From contig UQFY01000006.1 in NCBI GenBank assembly GCA_900540385.1, forward strand, positions 1 to 64,000: a stretch of 64,000 bases of DNA, given 5' to 3'. Position 1 is the first letter of the stretch. Each line of letters opens with the position of its first letter. This DNA is from an uncultured Mollicutes bacterium (lineage in GTDB: Bacteria; Bacillota_I; Bacilli_A; RFN20; CAG-826). The position numbers were made by a program, and so were the translations under genes. The notes beneath the pieces were generated by a model. The model saw only the letters and a program-made list of their open reading frames with translations, was not told where the DNA came from and made no database searches. Positions 48,993 to 59,173 of this stretch are shown one piece after another.

Positions 48993-50804
48993 ATGAATGT
49001 TGAACAATTCCAAGAGGCTGTAAACGCTATTGCCGATAACAAAGGCGTTAGCCATCAAGCAATCATCAACGCTTTGCACGATGCTCTTCAAATCGCCTAC
49101 ACCCGTTATTTACATGGTGGCAACGACGCAAGAGTCGAAGTAAACATCGATGAGGAAAATGGGCACGTTACCATCGCCCAATTAAAGAAAGTCGTCGAGG
49201 AAGTCCAAGATGACTATCTTGAAATTTCTAAAGAAGACGCCTTAATTGATGCCGAAGACAAGATTGATTCCATCAAAGAAGACCTTTCTTTCATGAAATC
49301 AAGAAATAACGCTTCAAAGAAAGAGGAGATGAAACACTTAATCTCCTTAATCGAAGAAGAAAAGAAAAACCTCAAAGTTGGCGGAGATTATCGTGTCTAT
49401 TGCCCATTTGAGACCCTTTCTAAATTAACCGCATCCTCCTTCCGTAGCGTTCTTACCCAAAAGATTGCCGAAGCGGGACATGAGGTTCTTTATGAAATCT
49501 ATAAAGACCACATTGGTGAATTGGTGACTGGCACTGTCGAAGCTGTTTCTGGCTCTTCCGTTACCGTTAATATCGGTAAAGGAACCACCGAACTTTATAA
49601 AGAAGATTTAATCGGTGATGAAGACTTCAAACTTGGCGATATCATCAAAGTCTATATCGAAGAGGTCAAACAAGCCAAAGACGATATGGGACACGGACCA
49701 AAAGGACCACAAATCAAAGCCACCCGTTCCACCGAAGGTTTCTTAAAGAGACTCTTTGAAGAGGAAATCCATGAAATCTACGACGGAACCGTCGTTATCA
49801 AAGGCATTGCTAGAAGAGCTGGCGTAAGAAGCAAGGTCGCGGTTGCTAGCACTAACGAAGACGTTGATCCAATCGGCGCTTGTATCGGACAAGGCGGCAC
49901 CCGTATTCAAAAGGTTGTTTCCCAACTTGGCAATTCCAAATACAAAGAGAAGATTGATATCATCCCTTATAGCGATTACACCCCATTATATATTGCCGAA
50001 GCAATGCGCCCAGCCAATGTTCTTGGTGTCAAAATCATCGATGAAAACTCTCTTCCTCATCCAACAGCAGCCGTTGTTATCGATGATGAGCAATACGCTG
50101 TTGCCATCGGAAAACGTGGATCCAATGCCACTTTAGCTAACAAACTCACCGGATGGAATATCCGTGTTTATAAGAAGAGCGATGCTGAAGCGGAAGGCTT
50201 AGAATACACTCCACTTGAAGAAGTTGAAAAGACGGCCGAAGAACTTAAGAAGACAAAGAGCCGTGAGGAATATGCAAAACGTTCTGCTGAAGAACTTGCC
50301 AATAAAGCGAATGAACCAGCCGAAGAAGTTACACCTGTTATTCCTGAAGTAAATGAAGACGATGTCGAATTAGAAGAGACACCAGTTGCTTCTGAAGTTG
50401 CTCCAACCGAAGAAAAAGTTTCTACCCCAGTGGAAGAAACCCCAGCTCCAGTTAAAGAAGAAGTCAAAGTGGAAGAAACCCCAGTCGTTAAACCTGTTGA
50501 AACGACCGAAGTTAAGACCACAAAGACTTTGGATGAGCTTGAAAAAGAACTTTCTCAAAGCAAAGATGAGAAAGAAGATAAGAAAGGTGCCCATAAATTT
50601 GGCAAGAGCAAACGTCCTCACAACATCTCTGATAACGAAGTTGCTCGTGTCACTCCAAATGAAGTGCCTGCTAGTGAAGCAATGCCAATCTATTCTGATG
50701 AAGAGCTTGCCGAAATCGAGCAAGAAGAAAACGAAATCGATCAAAATGACGATGATTCCATCGATTACGACGATTTCGATGAATACTACGACGATAATAA
50801 ATAA
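48993..50804 (+). CDS. nusA: Transcription elongation/termination factor NusA
   Basis: 603 residues. N-terminal domain binding RNA polymerase, S1 domain (GTVEAVSGSSVTVNIG, about 172-187), then KH1/KH2 (RRAGVRSKVAVAS, IGACIGQGGTRIQ, GKRGSNATLANKLTGWNI). Beyond about residue 400 lies an extra 200-residue acidic tail with EETPV/EETPA-type repeats and a terminal DDDSIDYDDFDEYYDDNK run, far longer than in Bacillus NusA (about 370 residues). The tail has a strong Glu/Pro/Val bias typical of disordered linkers. Needed for pausing, termination and antitermination. Confidence 0.95.
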   Translation: MNVEQFQEAVNAIADNKGVSHQAIINALHDALQIAYTRYLHGGNDARVEVNIDEENGHVTIAQLKKVVEEVQDDYLEISKEDALIDAEDKIDSIKEDLSFMKSRNNASKKEEMKHLISLIEEEKKNLKVGGDYRVYCPFETLSKLTASSFRSVLTQKIAEAGHEVLYEIYKDHIGELVTGTVEAVSGSSVTVNIGKGTTELYKEDLIGDEDFKLGDIIKVYIEEVKQAKDDMGHGPKGPQIKATRSTEGFLKRLFEEEIHEIYDGTVVIKGIARRAGVRSKVAVASTNEDVDPIGACIGQGGTRIQKVVSQLGNSKYKEKIDIIPYSDYTPLYIAEAMRPANVLGVKIIDENSLPHPTAAVVIDDEQYAVAIGKRGSNATLANKLTGWNIRVYKKSDAEAEGLEYTPLEEVEKTAEELKKTKSREEYAKRSAEELANKANEPAEEVTPVIPEVNEDDVELEETPVASEVAPTEEKVSTPVEETPAPVKEEVKVEETPVVKPVETTEVKTTKTLDELEKELSQSKDEKEDKKGAHKFGKSKRPHNISDNEVARVTPNEVPASEAMPIYSDEELAEIEQEENEIDQNDDDSIDYDDFDEYYDDNK

Positions 50805-50813
50805 TGATGCTAT

Positions 50814-50833
50814 GCCCACCTTCAAAGGTGGGC
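50814..50833 (+). promoter_or_regulatory. Hairpin between nusA and ylxQ
   Basis: A perfect 9-bp hairpin (GCCCACCTT / AAGGTGGGC, 2-nt loop) starts 9 nt after the nusA stop. It lacks a T tract, so it is not a canonical terminator; the AGGAGG of ylxQ follows 10 nt later. It may be an RNA-processing or attenuation site for the downstream infB part. Confidence 0.6.
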
Positions 50834-50853
50834 AAGCTTCTTAGGAGGAGAAT

Positions 50854-51171
50854 ATGGAAAAAGATCCACGTTTGGGATTCTTAGGAATCCTCTATGTCTC
50901 TAGAAGAGCCATTATCGGGGAGGATTTCCTATCTCACCTCGATAAAGTAAGATTTGTCGTCAAAGCAAATAATCTTACTTCCAACCAAAGCAAATCCATT
51001 GAAAAAATGGTGATTTCCCGTCATATACCTATGGATGATAGTTTCACGTCAGCTGAACTAGGAAACGCCTTAGGATATGATGAAATCAATTTCATTGGCA
51101 TCGTTGATAAAAAAGCAGCGTTAGCCTATGTAAGTAAATCATTGAAAGGGGCAAAACATGAAGAAAAATAA
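50854..51171 (+). CDS. ylxQ: L7Ae/L30e-family protein YlxQ
   Basis: 105 residues of the ribosomal L7Ae-like kink-turn binding family: GFLGILYVSRRAIIGEDFL, then the FVVKANNLTSNQSKSIEK region. In Bacilli it is encoded between nusA and infB with a small YlxR gene; here no ylxR is present because only 49 nt separate nusA and this gene. Its end overlaps the infB start by 14 nt. Confidence 0.85.
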   Translation: MEKDPRLGFLGILYVSRRAIIGEDFLSHLDKVRFVVKANNLTSNQSKSIEKMVISRHIPMDDSFTSAELGNALGYDEINFIGIVDKKAALAYVSKSLKGAKHEEK

Positions 51172-53017
51172 TGCATATGGCTCAAAGAAGAATGACGGAC
51201 ATGTTTCCCGTCAAGCCAACTTTGAATCTCGTCCATTCCAAAAGAAAAAAGAGGAATACGCGAAAGTAAATGGCGGAGTTTTCGTTTATTCGAAACCTCT
51301 TTCTGCCGCGGAACTCTCTAAAGCAATTAATGTTCCTGCTAATGCCATCATCAAATTCTTATTTATGAATGGGAAGATGGTTACGATCAACCAAATGCTA
51401 GACGATGAAACAATCGGAACCATTTGTTTGGAATTTAACTACGATTTCAAGAAAGAAAAAGTAGTGGATGCAGAACATTTTGAAGATCTCGAAATCGAAG
51501 ATGATCCAGTCGATTTGAAAGAAAGAGCCCCAATCGTCACCGTTATGGGACACGTCGACCATGGCAAAACCTCTATTATCGACGCTATCCGTCATTCAAA
51601 TGTCGCAGGTGGAGAAGCAGGTGGCATTTCCCAAGCCATCGGTGCTTATCAAAAAGAAATCCACGGCAAAAAAGTTACCATCATCGATACCCCTGGGCAC
51701 GCTGCGTTTACCGCAATGAGAGCAAGAGGTGCCGATGTTACGGATATTGTTGTTCTTGTGGTTGCAGCCGATGATGGCGTTATGCCTCAGACTGTTGAGG
51801 CCATTAACCACGCTAAAGCAGCAAACTGCCAAATCATTGTTGCCATTAATAAGATGGATAAACCTGGTGCAAATCCTCAAAGAGTCAAAGAGGAACTTAT
51901 GCAACATGACATCTATGGCGAAGAATATGGTGGAGATGTCTTGATGGTGGAATGCTCTGCAAAAACAGGGCAAGGCTTAAATGACCTTCTTGAAGCGATT
52001 CTCTTAAAAGCGGAAATGATGGAATTGAAAGCCAATCCAAATCGTTATGCGATCGGTACGGTATTAGAGGCTAATTTGGATAAAGGAGAAGGACCGAAAG
52101 CCACTCTTCTTGTTCAAAATGGCACCTTAAAGAACTCCGACTATGTCGTTGTCGGGGAAATCTATGGAAAAATCCGCCGTATGTCTAACGAATTCGGCAC
52201 AGTCCTAAAATCTGCTGGTCCATCAACACCAGTTTCGGTTACAGGCTTAAGCGCTGTTCCAAATGCAGGTGACCGTTTTATGGCCTTCCCAACAGAGAGA
52301 GAAGCTCGTGAAATTGCCGAAAGAAGAGCTTTGGCAAAGAAAGAAAAAGCCCAAGCTGGCACGGCTGCAATGTCCTTAGAAGATTTGAATAATTTGGTCA
52401 ATGCCGGAAACATTCAAAACATCAACGTTATCATCAAAGCGGATACGGATGGTTCTGCGGAAGCCTTAAAAGCCTCTCTTGAAAAATTATCCAACGATCA
52501 AATCAAGATTAAGGTGATTGCCGCTCAAGCAGGTGCTATTAACGATAGCGATATCCTTTTAGCCCAAGCTTCTGGCGCTCTTATTTATGCTTTCAATATT
52601 CGTCCTGATGCTAGAATCGCTCAAAAAGCGGCTGAGGCCCATGTCGAAATCAGACCACATCGTATCATTTACGAATTAATCGATGAAATGACGAACCTTA
52701 TGAAAGGTATGTATAAAGCCGAAAAAGTGGAAAACGTTACCGGACAAGCCGAGATTCGTCATATCTATAAAATCTCCCACGTTGGTACAGTCGCTGGTGC
52801 TTATGTGACCTCCGGACTTATCAAAACCGGTGAGAAAGTCCGCCTCTTAAGAGATGGCGTCATCACTTATGAAGGAAAATTAGGGTCTTTGAAACGTTTC
52901 AAAGATGACGTTAAAGAAGTTAAAGAAGGCTATGAATGTGGCTTTACTATCGATAACTTCAATGACTTAAAAGAAGGAGACATCATCGAAGGATACGAGA
53001 TGGTGGATAAAAAATAA
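51158..53017 (+). CDS. infB: Translation initiation factor IF-2
   Basis: 619 residues, a short form. The N-terminal IF2-N domain ([29 protein letters not shown], about 31-60) is directly followed by the G domain (GHVDHGKT at about 131-138, [15 protein letters not shown]), then the domains that bind fMet-tRNA and the 50S subunit ([29 protein letters not shown]). It places initiator tRNA on the 30S subunit. The start overlaps ylxQ by 14 nt. Confidence 0.97.
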   Translation: MKKNNAYGSKKNDGHVSRQANFESRPFQKKKEEYAKVNGGVFVYSKPLSAAELSKAINVPANAIIKFLFMNGKMVTINQMLDDETIGTICLEFNYDFKKEKVVDAEHFEDLEIEDDPVDLKERAPIVTVMGHVDHGKTSIIDAIRHSNVAGGEAGGISQAIGAYQKEIHGKKVTIIDTPGHAAFTAMRARGADVTDIVVLVVAADDGVMPQTVEAINHAKAANCQIIVAINKMDKPGANPQRVKEELMQHDIYGEEYGGDVLMVECSAKTGQGLNDLLEAILLKAEMMELKANPNRYAIGTVLEANLDKGEGPKATLLVQNGTLKNSDYVVVGEIYGKIRRMSNEFGTVLKSAGPSTPVSVTGLSAVPNAGDRFMAFPTEREAREIAERRALAKKEKAQAGTAAMSLEDLNNLVNAGNIQNINVIIKADTDGSAEALKASLEKLSNDQIKIKVIAAQAGAINDSDILLAQASGALIYAFNIRPDARIAQKAAEAHVEIRPHRIIYELIDEMTNLMKGMYKAEKVENVTGQAEIRHIYKISHVGTVAGAYVTSGLIKTGEKVRLLRDGVITYEGKLGSLKRFKDDVKEVKEGYECGFTIDNFNDLKEGDIIEGYEMVDKK

Positions 53018-53385
53018 TGGCTCAAAGACAAGGAAGAATTAAAGCGCTTATAACCCGCAATATCTCGGATATTCTTACCTTTGAGTTAAAAAACCCTAAG
53101 GTTGGTCTTCCTTCTGTGAACCACGTAGAAATCAACAGTGATAATTCCCTTGCTAGAGTATATGTTTCCTTCATGGGTGCAAAAAATCCTGAGAAACATA
53201 TCGAGGAATTGAATCGTTGCAAAGGCTTTGTGCGTTCTTCTCTTGCAAAAAGGATGGATGTTTACAAAGTTCCAGATATTCTCTTTGTCTACGATACAAG
53301 GTTTGACGATGAAGAAAGAATCAATTCTCTTCTAAAGAAAGAGGAAGAAGATATTCAAAACGCAAAAAAGGGATCCTGTGATTAA
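53017..53385 (+). CDS. rbfA: Ribosome-binding factor A
   Basis: 122 residues of the KH-like RbfA family (RQGRIKALITRNISDILTFELKNPKV; VYVSFMGAKN; FVRSSLAKRM; PDILFVYDTRFDDEERINSLL). It aids 16S 5'-end processing. TAATG overlap with the infB stop; a terminator overlaps its own stop codon. Confidence 0.95.
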   Translation: MAQRQGRIKALITRNISDILTFELKNPKVGLPSVNHVEINSDNSLARVYVSFMGAKNPEKHIEELNRCKGFVRSSLAKRMDVYKVPDILFVYDTRFDDEERINSLLKKEEEDIQNAKKGSCD

Positions 53386-53399
53386 TTCACAGGATTTTT
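53373..53399 (+). terminator. Terminator of the rimP-rbfA operon
   Basis: ATCCTGTGA (53373-53381) pairs perfectly with TCACAGGAT (53387-53395), then TTTT. The hairpin includes the rbfA stop codon in its loop. Confidence 0.9.
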
Positions 53400-53552
53400 A
53401 ATAGGCCTATACGTCTTTTTCTTCAAAATGAGGATGATAGGCTTCTTTTTCTAAGACAGAGAATATCACTTACGTGAGAAAATTAAGGTACAAGTTAACC
53501 CCAATAGTGGCTATAAGGTAAGCAATGTGGCGCTTAATATTCTTTAGAAAAC

Positions 53553-53595
53553 AAAGAAAAAGAGAGCATGTCATCTAAGTTGCTCTTTTCTTTTA
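53553..53595. terminator. Bidirectional terminator between rbfA and the ttcA-like gene
   Basis: AAAGAAAAAGAGAGCA pairs with TTGCTCTTTTCTTTT. A T run follows in both directions, so it can serve the minus-strand gene ending at 53600. Confidence 0.6.
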
Positions 53596-53599
53596 GAAT

Positions 53600-54727
53600 C
53601 TAGAAGTATTTTGTTTTAAAGATGTAATGGAGCCCTTCGATAGAGAAATCTCTTTTCTTTTGGAAAGAAGAAGATTCCGCGATATCTTTTCTTGCTCCTT
53701 TAAGAATAAAGGTGGCAGGAATGGATTTCTTTGATATCTCATGTACAAGTTCTTTGATGGCAAGAACCTGACTTTCTTTGTCTCCATCTAAGTTAAATAT
53801 TTCATAGATGTGATTACGGAGCATTCGGTAAGAGATTTCTCCGACCTTTTTGTGTTTCTTTAAGATAAGGAAATCGATCTCTCCTTCTTTTCTTTTCTTT
53901 TGGGAAAGCTTTGTCCCTCTCATTTCCAAAGGAGAGACGATCCTTTTTAAGGAATACTCTTTATTTTCTTCAATCGTTGTCTCTAAGTAAGAGAAAGGTA
54001 ATTCAAATCCGTCGTAATTTAAAAGACTTTTGAAGAGATTTTTCTTATAGTCTGGGTTCTTCTTATATAAAGAGGATAAGAACTCTTTGGTATCTTCTCT
54101 TTCTGTGTGGTGGTTAGCTGGACAAGCTAAATCTAAGATAGGGAAGTCCATTTCTTTTGCAAGGGAACGAATTTCTTTCTCCTCAACATTAAATAAAGGA
54201 CGAATAAAGTTGATCCCTTGTTTCTCCCAAACCATTTTTGGAGTGAAAGTGGATACCTTCCCAGAATGGAGAATATTCATAAATAAGGTTTCTAAAAGAT
54301 CGTCTTGATGATGGGCGAAGGCTATCTTGTTTGCTTTCTTTTTCTCTGCGACATCCTTCATTGCGGCTTTTTTCATTCTCGAACAAAGAGAACAAGAAAG
54401 GTGCTTGCCTGGTTTTGTGTGTGCTTCTAAAGCAGGATAAACAAAGCGGGCATCGATGATTTCAAGTTCTAATCCAAGAGAAGAAACAAAATCTTTCAAT
54501 GGTTGGAAGTTATATGTTTCTTGGAAACCTAAATCTAATAAAACAGGATAAAGGGTAAAGTTCTTTTTCGCAAAACGACCATAAAGAGATAATGCGTATA
54601 ACAACGTTAAAGAATCTTTTCCGCCGGAGATTCCCACGACGATTTTGTCTCCTTCATCAATAAGAGAATAATTTTGATCTGCATTCCTTAACGAGGAGAG
54701 GATATTTCTTAAATGATAACTGACCAT
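53600..54727 (-). CDS. ttcA: TtcA-like PP-loop tRNA thiolation-family ATPase
   Basis: 375 residues. The PP-loop SGGKDSLTLLYAL (about 33-45) adenylates the target base. CSLCSRMKKAAM (about 116-127) offers one CxxC pair, and KIAFAHHQDDLLET follows. The layout is that of tRNA 2-thiocytidine-32 synthetase, but the second CxxC expected for the iron-sulfur cluster is not obvious: only CPANHHTERE is seen near 203. The last 130 residues (about 240-375) extend the family core. It could therefore be a divergent thiolase of another target. Promoter and upstream context give no further hint. Confidence 0.7.
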   Translation of the reverse strand: MVSYHLRNILSSLRNADQNYSLIDEGDKIVVGISGGKDSLTLLYALSLYGRFAKKNFTLYPVLLDLGFQETYNFQPLKDFVSSLGLELEIIDARFVYPALEAHTKPGKHLSCSLCSRMKKAAMKDVAEKKKANKIAFAHHQDDLLETLFMNILHSGKVSTFTPKMVWEKQGINFIRPLFNVEEKEIRSLAKEMDFPILDLACPANHHTEREDTKEFLSSLYKKNPDYKKNLFKSLLNYDGFELPFSYLETTIEENKEYSLKRIVSPLEMRGTKLSQKKRKEGEIDFLILKKHKKVGEISYRMLRNHIYEIFNLDGDKESQVLAIKELVHEISKKSIPATFILKGARKDIAESSSFQKKRDFSIEGLHYIFKTKYF

Positions 54728-54796
54728 ACATATTTATTTTAACAATATCAAATCAAGATAAACATGGTGATTACTATTTATTTAGGGAGAATTATT

Positions 54797-55336
54797 ATGA
54801 AAAAAGAAAAAGTAATTGCATGTTTTTTCTTACTACTAGCAAGTTTGACTTCTTGTGCATCTTCAGCAAAAAGCGCCTTAAAAGATCTTTATCAAGAAAC
54901 GAAATCGTCTGGCTTTTTAGGAAACCCATATACGGGTACGCTTCATCCATCCGACAATGAAAACGAAGTCATTCTTTCTACCACGTACTATTTTGTTCCT
55001 CCAAAAGCATCATACGGTTATGACGCCATAGTTGGAGTTTATTTTAACGAAAAGGGATTTGATAATAAAGCGTATGATGTTATTCTCGGCTTAAGAAGAA
55101 ACGAGAAAGACTATTTTATCGGATCGTCTTTCTTATCAAAAAAGCATAAAATGGGAACCAACGCTTTCTATTTTGATAAGAAAGTAACCTACAATGGCTT
55201 CTCTGCCGATTTTGATACGAACAAGGCGCTTTTGGCTTCTCTTGCTTCTTCAATAGATAAGGCGCTTGCTTATATCATGGATGGTTATAGGGAAACTGTT
55301 GAAAAAGACTTCAAAGTTCTTCTTCCTGACTTCTGA
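54797..55336 (+). CDS. Putative lipoprotein
   Basis: 179 residues. The signal peptide ends LASLTSC (about residues 14-20); the mature domain contains several Tyr-rich segments (TYYFVPPKASYGYDAIVGVYF) but no known domain. I choose ATG 54797 because AGGGAGA stands just upstream; a GTG/ATG run further upstream (54764) is out of reach of it. It is divergently oriented to the ttcA-like gene. Confidence 0.65.
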   Translation: MKKEKVIACFFLLLASLTSCASSAKSALKDLYQETKSSGFLGNPYTGTLHPSDNENEVILSTTYYFVPPKASYGYDAIVGVYFNEKGFDNKAYDVILGLRRNEKDYFIGSSFLSKKHKMGTNAFYFDKKVTYNGFSADFDTNKALLASLASSIDKALAYIMDGYRETVEKDFKVLLPDF

Positions 55337-55377
55337 TTCTCTACAATATATCTTCTTTTCCTCTTATAATAGAGGAT

Positions 55378-56229
55378 ATGAATGACGGAATTATTTTATT
55401 AAACAAAGACAAAGGCATGACCTCTCGCAATGTCGATAATGCGATAGGTCATCTTTTTCATACAAAAAGAGTGGGGCATTTAGGCACCCTCGATCCTTTT
55501 GCGACTGGATTATTGGTTATTGGCGTTAATAAAGGCACTAAATTTTTAACCTATCTTGATGATTCAAAGAAAACGTATGTTGCAAAGCTTCATTTAGGAA
55601 AGAAAACATCAACCGGGGATATAGACGGAGAAATACTCGAAGAGAAAGAGGTTCCTAACTTTAGCCAAAAGGAAATCGAGGAAGTTTTCTCTTACTTTTT
55701 AGGGGAAGGAGAACAAATTCCTCCGATGACATCTGCGATTAAAATCGATGGTGTTCCTCTTTATAAGAAAGCCCATAAAGGAATTGAAGTGGAGAGAAAA
55801 CCACGTAAAGTCTTTATCTATTCGCTTAAATTCATCTCTTTAGAAAAGAATGTTCTAACTTTTGAAACGGAAGTCTCTCGTGGAACCTATATCCGTGTTT
55901 TAGGCGAAGATATTGCAAAGAAATTAGGCAATATCGGTTATTTAGAGGAGTTAGAAAGAACATCCTTGGGTAATTTTTCCTTAAAAGACGCGGTTAAATT
56001 GGATTCCTTAAACGAAAATTCTTTAATCGATGCTAGCCCATACCTCCCTTTTCCTGCCTATCAAATCCAAGATGAAGAAGAATATAAGGAAGTCCTTAAC
56101 GGAGTCATGCTCTATGTTGGAAAGTATTTAGGGGAAAGTATCGTTGTTAAAAAAGGCGAAATGGCTTTAGCAATCTATAAAAAGGTAGAAGATACATTGG
56201 TTTATAAGCCAGAAAGAGGCTTATTTTAA
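55378..56229 (+). CDS. truB: tRNA pseudouridine-55 synthase TruB
   Basis: 283 residues. GIILLNKDKGMTSRNVDNAIGHLFHTKRVGHLGTLDPFATGLLVI contains the catalytic GTLDP Asp (about 40). TSAIKIDGVPLYKKAHKG and EVSRGTYIRVLGEDIAKKLG follow as in TruB. It makes pseudouridine 55 in the T loop. TATAAT ends 7 nt before the ATG and AGAGGA would be only 1-2 nt away, so the message is probably leaderless. Its stop overlaps ribF. Confidence 0.95.
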   Translation: MNDGIILLNKDKGMTSRNVDNAIGHLFHTKRVGHLGTLDPFATGLLVIGVNKGTKFLTYLDDSKKTYVAKLHLGKKTSTGDIDGEILEEKEVPNFSQKEIEEVFSYFLGEGEQIPPMTSAIKIDGVPLYKKAHKGIEVERKPRKVFIYSLKFISLEKNVLTFETEVSRGTYIRVLGEDIAKKLGNIGYLEELERTSLGNFSLKDAVKLDSLNENSLIDASPYLPFPAYQIQDEEEYKEVLNGVMLYVGKYLGESIVVKKGEMALAIYKKVEDTLVYKPERGLF

Positions 56230-57125
56230 TGGAAAGAATTTTCTTTTCTTTAGGAGATAATATCCCTCAATTAGAAGGAGGATCTCTTCTTTTAGGCTAT
56301 TTTGATGGAGTCCATTTAGGACATCAAGAACTTATCAAGAAAGCTAAATCTTTGACGAAAAAAACTGGCGTTCTTCTTTTTGATAAGAATTTAGCCAGCC
56401 TTCTTCCCAATACTGGCAAGTCTTTAAAAGAATTGACTTCTTTAGAGGACAAACTAGATTTATTCGAACGTTTTGGCATTGATTATGCCTATATTATCCA
56501 TACCGATCTTTCTTTTTTATCTCTTAGCAAAGAGGAATTCGTTCAAAAAGTCCTCCAAAAAATCTCTCCCTCTTATTTAGTTGTTGGGGAAGATTACTCT
56601 TTTGGGAAAGGAAAAGAAGGGAAAGTGGAATATTTAAAGAATTTCTTCCACGTTTCCGTTTGCCCTTTATTGGAAGATCGTTATGGCAAAATATCCTCCA
56701 GAACGATTGTTTCTTTCCTAGAAGAAGGAAAAATCAAGGAGGCGAATTCCGAGCTTGGCTACCTTTATTCTTTAAAGGGTAAGGTGGTTCCTGGACTTAG
56801 AAATGGAAGAAAGATTTCTTTTCCGACTGTCAATTTAGAAGAAAATGACTCTTACGTTATTCCTAAACGTGGGGTATATGCTGGATATACTTGGGTGGAG
56901 AATAAAAAATATCCATCGATTATCAATATCGGGAATAATCCGACAATAGGCCTTCTTCATCATGATTTGATTGAAAGCCATCTTCTTTCTTTCGATCAAG
57001 ACATTTACGGAAAAGTAATAAAGATTGAATTTCTGGATTTCCTTCGGGAAGAGAAAAAGTTCTCATCCTTAGAAGAATTAAAAGAACAATTAAAAAAAGA
57101 TAAGGCCTTCTTCGCTAGCAAATAG
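56229..57125 (+). CDS. ribF: Bifunctional riboflavin kinase / FAD synthetase
   Basis: 298 residues. The N-terminal adenylyltransferase has LLGYFDGVHLGHQELIKKAK (about 21-40, G-F-D-G-V-H-x-G-H type) and VGEDYSFGKGKEGKVEYL (about 116-133). The C-terminal kinase has VVPGLRNGRKISFPTVNLE and INIGNNPTI. It converts riboflavin to FMN and FAD. TAATG overlap with truB. The order truB-ribF is the usual one in Bacilli. Confidence 0.95.
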   Translation: MERIFFSLGDNIPQLEGGSLLLGYFDGVHLGHQELIKKAKSLTKKTGVLLFDKNLASLLPNTGKSLKELTSLEDKLDLFERFGIDYAYIIHTDLSFLSLSKEEFVQKVLQKISPSYLVVGEDYSFGKGKEGKVEYLKNFFHVSVCPLLEDRYGKISSRTIVSFLEEGKIKEANSELGYLYSLKGKVVPGLRNGRKISFPTVNLEENDSYVIPKRGVYAGYTWVENKKYPSIINIGNNPTIGLLHHDLIESHLLSFDQDIYGKVIKIEFLDFLREEKKFSSLEELKEQLKKDKAFFASK

Positions 57126-57142
57126 GGCCTTATCCAAAAAGG

Positions 57143-57162
57143 AAAAACTGCTTATGAGGCAG
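57143..57162 (-). terminator. Possible minus-strand terminator of typA
   Basis: On the minus strand CTGC-ctcataa-GCAG is followed by TTTTT. The stem is only 4 bp, so the support is modest. Confidence 0.35.
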
Positions 57163-57183
57163 CCTAAGGAATTATTTTCCTTA

Positions 57184-59028
57184 TTATTTTTGTAGCGCTT
57201 CCTTTTCAGCTTTTTGGTGAGCGTCGAATTTCTTTCTCTCAGAAGTATCTAAGATTCTCTTTCTCATACGGATGACATGTGGAGTGATTTCGACGAGTTC
57301 ATCGGAATTGATGTAATCGAGACATGCTTCCAAAGACATCTTACGTGGAGCTTTTAAGACAATCATAAGCTCTCTTGTCGAAGAACGAACGTTGGTCATT
57401 GGCTTTGCTTGAGTGCAATTTACAGCAAGATCGACAGGATAACGATGTTCGCCAACAATCATGCCTTCATAGCAGATATCTCCAGGGACGATAAACATCG
57501 TTCCGTGTTCTTCAACCTTTTGAAGAGCGTAAGAAGTAGCTTCGTTTTGTCCCTTATCCGTCGAAACAAGAACGCCGATATTTCTTTCGCCAATATCCGT
57601 TTTTAACATTGGACGATATTCTTTGAACATATGGTTGATAATGCCATATCCCTTTGTCATCGTCATAAAGTTGGAGATGAAACCGATTAATCCACGGGAA
57701 GGAATCACGTAATTTAAACGAGTGGTGCTTCCGGAATCATTCATATCAACAAGGGAGGCTCCTCTTTCACCCAAAGTGGTCATCATATCGCCAACGAATT
57801 CATTTGGAACATCGATTTGAAGATCTTCGAATGGCTCGCATTTAACGCCATCGATGATTTTGGTGATAACTTGAGGTTTGGAAACTTCAAGTTCGTACCC
57901 TTCACGACGCATGGTTTCGATTAAAACGCCTAAATGCAATTCGCCACGTCCAGAAACAACCCATCTTTCGGAGTTTGGAATACGAGCGAATTTCAAAGAA
58001 ACGTCTCTTTGCGTTTCTTCATAAAGTCTTTCTTCCAAAACACGAGCGGTAACTTTCTTGCCATCTTGTCCTCTTAATGGAGAAGTGTTGGTTCCAAATT
58101 CCATTTGAAGGGTCGGTTCATCAACACGAAGAGGAGGTAAGGCTTCAACGAGGGAAGGATCGCAAATCGTATCGGAAACACCCATATCTGGGAGACCAGC
58201 GATACCGCAGATATCACCACATTCAACTTCGTTTACTTCATTCTTGCTCATGCCATAGAAGGTATAAAGCTTCATAACTTTGAAGTTCGTCTTTGTTCCA
58301 TCTTTTCTTAAATCGGTTAATGTATCGCCAACATGAACGTGTCCTCTACGAATGGTGCCGATACCGATTCTTCCGACGAAATCGTTATAATCCAAAAGAG
58401 CAGATTGCCATTGGAAAGGCAAACTTGGGTCACATTGTGGGGCAGGAATATTTTTGACAATCAAATCAAAAAGACAATCCATGCCAGGTTTTTGGGTCTT
58501 TGGATCTGGGTCCAAAGAGGAAGTGTTATTTAAAGCGGAAACATAGCAAACAGGGAAATCAAGTAAATCATCTGGTGCGCCAAGTTCGATGAAAAGATCC
58601 AAAACTTCATCCACGGCTTTTTGTGGATCGGCGTTTGGACGGTCGACTTTGTTAATAACAACGATTGGGCGAATATGGTTTTGCAAAGCGTTTTTCAAAA
58701 CAAAACGTGTTTGAGGCATTGTTCCTTCATAAGCGTCTACTAAAAGAAGGCAACCATCGACCATGTGCATAATACGTTCGACCTCTCCTCCGAAATCGGC
58801 GTGCCCTGGGGTGTCGACGATATTAATTTTTGTATCATTCCATTTAACAGCGGTGGTCTTCGCTAAAATGGTGATTCCTCTTTCATGCTCAAGAGGGTTA
58901 GAATCCATCATTCTGTCTTGAACTTCTTCGTTATCACGGAAGGTGTGAGAAGAAGTGAGTAAGGAGTTAACCAAGGTTGTTTTTCCATGGTCAACGTGAG
59001 CGATAATCGCAATATTACGCATGTTCAT
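57184..59028 (-). CDS. typA: Translational GTPase TypA/BipA
   Basis: 614 residues. The G domain has [14 protein letters not shown] (about 11-24), [15 protein letters not shown] (about 72-86), VINKVDRP; domains II/III follow and the BipA-specific C-terminus has [21 protein letters not shown]. It works in 50S assembly and stress adaptation. AGGAGG lies just upstream of ATG 59028. A good promoter is at 59059-59087. It points against truB-ribF (convergent). Confidence 0.96.
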   Translation of the reverse strand: MNMRNIAIIAHVDHGKTTLVNSLLTSSHTFRDNEEVQDRMMDSNPLEHERGITILAKTTAVKWNDTKINIVDTPGHADFGGEVERIMHMVDGCLLLVDAYEGTMPQTRFVLKNALQNHIRPIVVINKVDRPNADPQKAVDEVLDLFIELGAPDDLLDFPVCYVSALNNTSSLDPDPKTQKPGMDCLFDLIVKNIPAPQCDPSLPFQWQSALLDYNDFVGRIGIGTIRRGHVHVGDTLTDLRKDGTKTNFKVMKLYTFYGMSKNEVNEVECGDICGIAGLPDMGVSDTICDPSLVEALPPLRVDEPTLQMEFGTNTSPLRGQDGKKVTARVLEERLYEETQRDVSLKFARIPNSERWVVSGRGELHLGVLIETMRREGYELEVSKPQVITKIIDGVKCEPFEDLQIDVPNEFVGDMMTTLGERGASLVDMNDSGSTTRLNYVIPSRGLIGFISNFMTMTKGYGIINHMFKEYRPMLKTDIGERNIGVLVSTDKGQNEATSYALQKVEEHGTMFIVPGDICYEGMIVGEHRYPVDLAVNCTQAKPMTNVRSSTRELMIVLKAPRKMSLEACLDYINSDELVEITPHVIRMRKRILDTSERKKFDAHQKAEKEALQK

Positions 59029-59058
59029 AGTGTTTCCTCCTAGAAAAGTGCCTTAAGA

Positions 59059-59087
59059 ATTTTATTCTCACGCGTGCGTGCAAGCAA
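59059..59087 (-). promoter_or_regulatory. Promoter of typA
   Basis: On the minus strand TTGCTT (59087-59082), 17-bp spacer and TAAAAT (59064-59059). The spacer includes a palindrome CACGCGTG. Confidence 0.7.
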
Positions 59088-59173
59088 ACAATTTTTATCG
59101 TGTAAGCGTTTCATTAACGAAAAATATATTGAAACAAGGTTCTTTTTTACCTAAAATACTCAATGCAGCTTGC

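Noticed and set aside
50370..50844. Long frames on both strands inside the 3' part of nusA
   Set aside because: They arise from the low-complexity acidic tail (Glu/Lys/Asp codons) of nusA.
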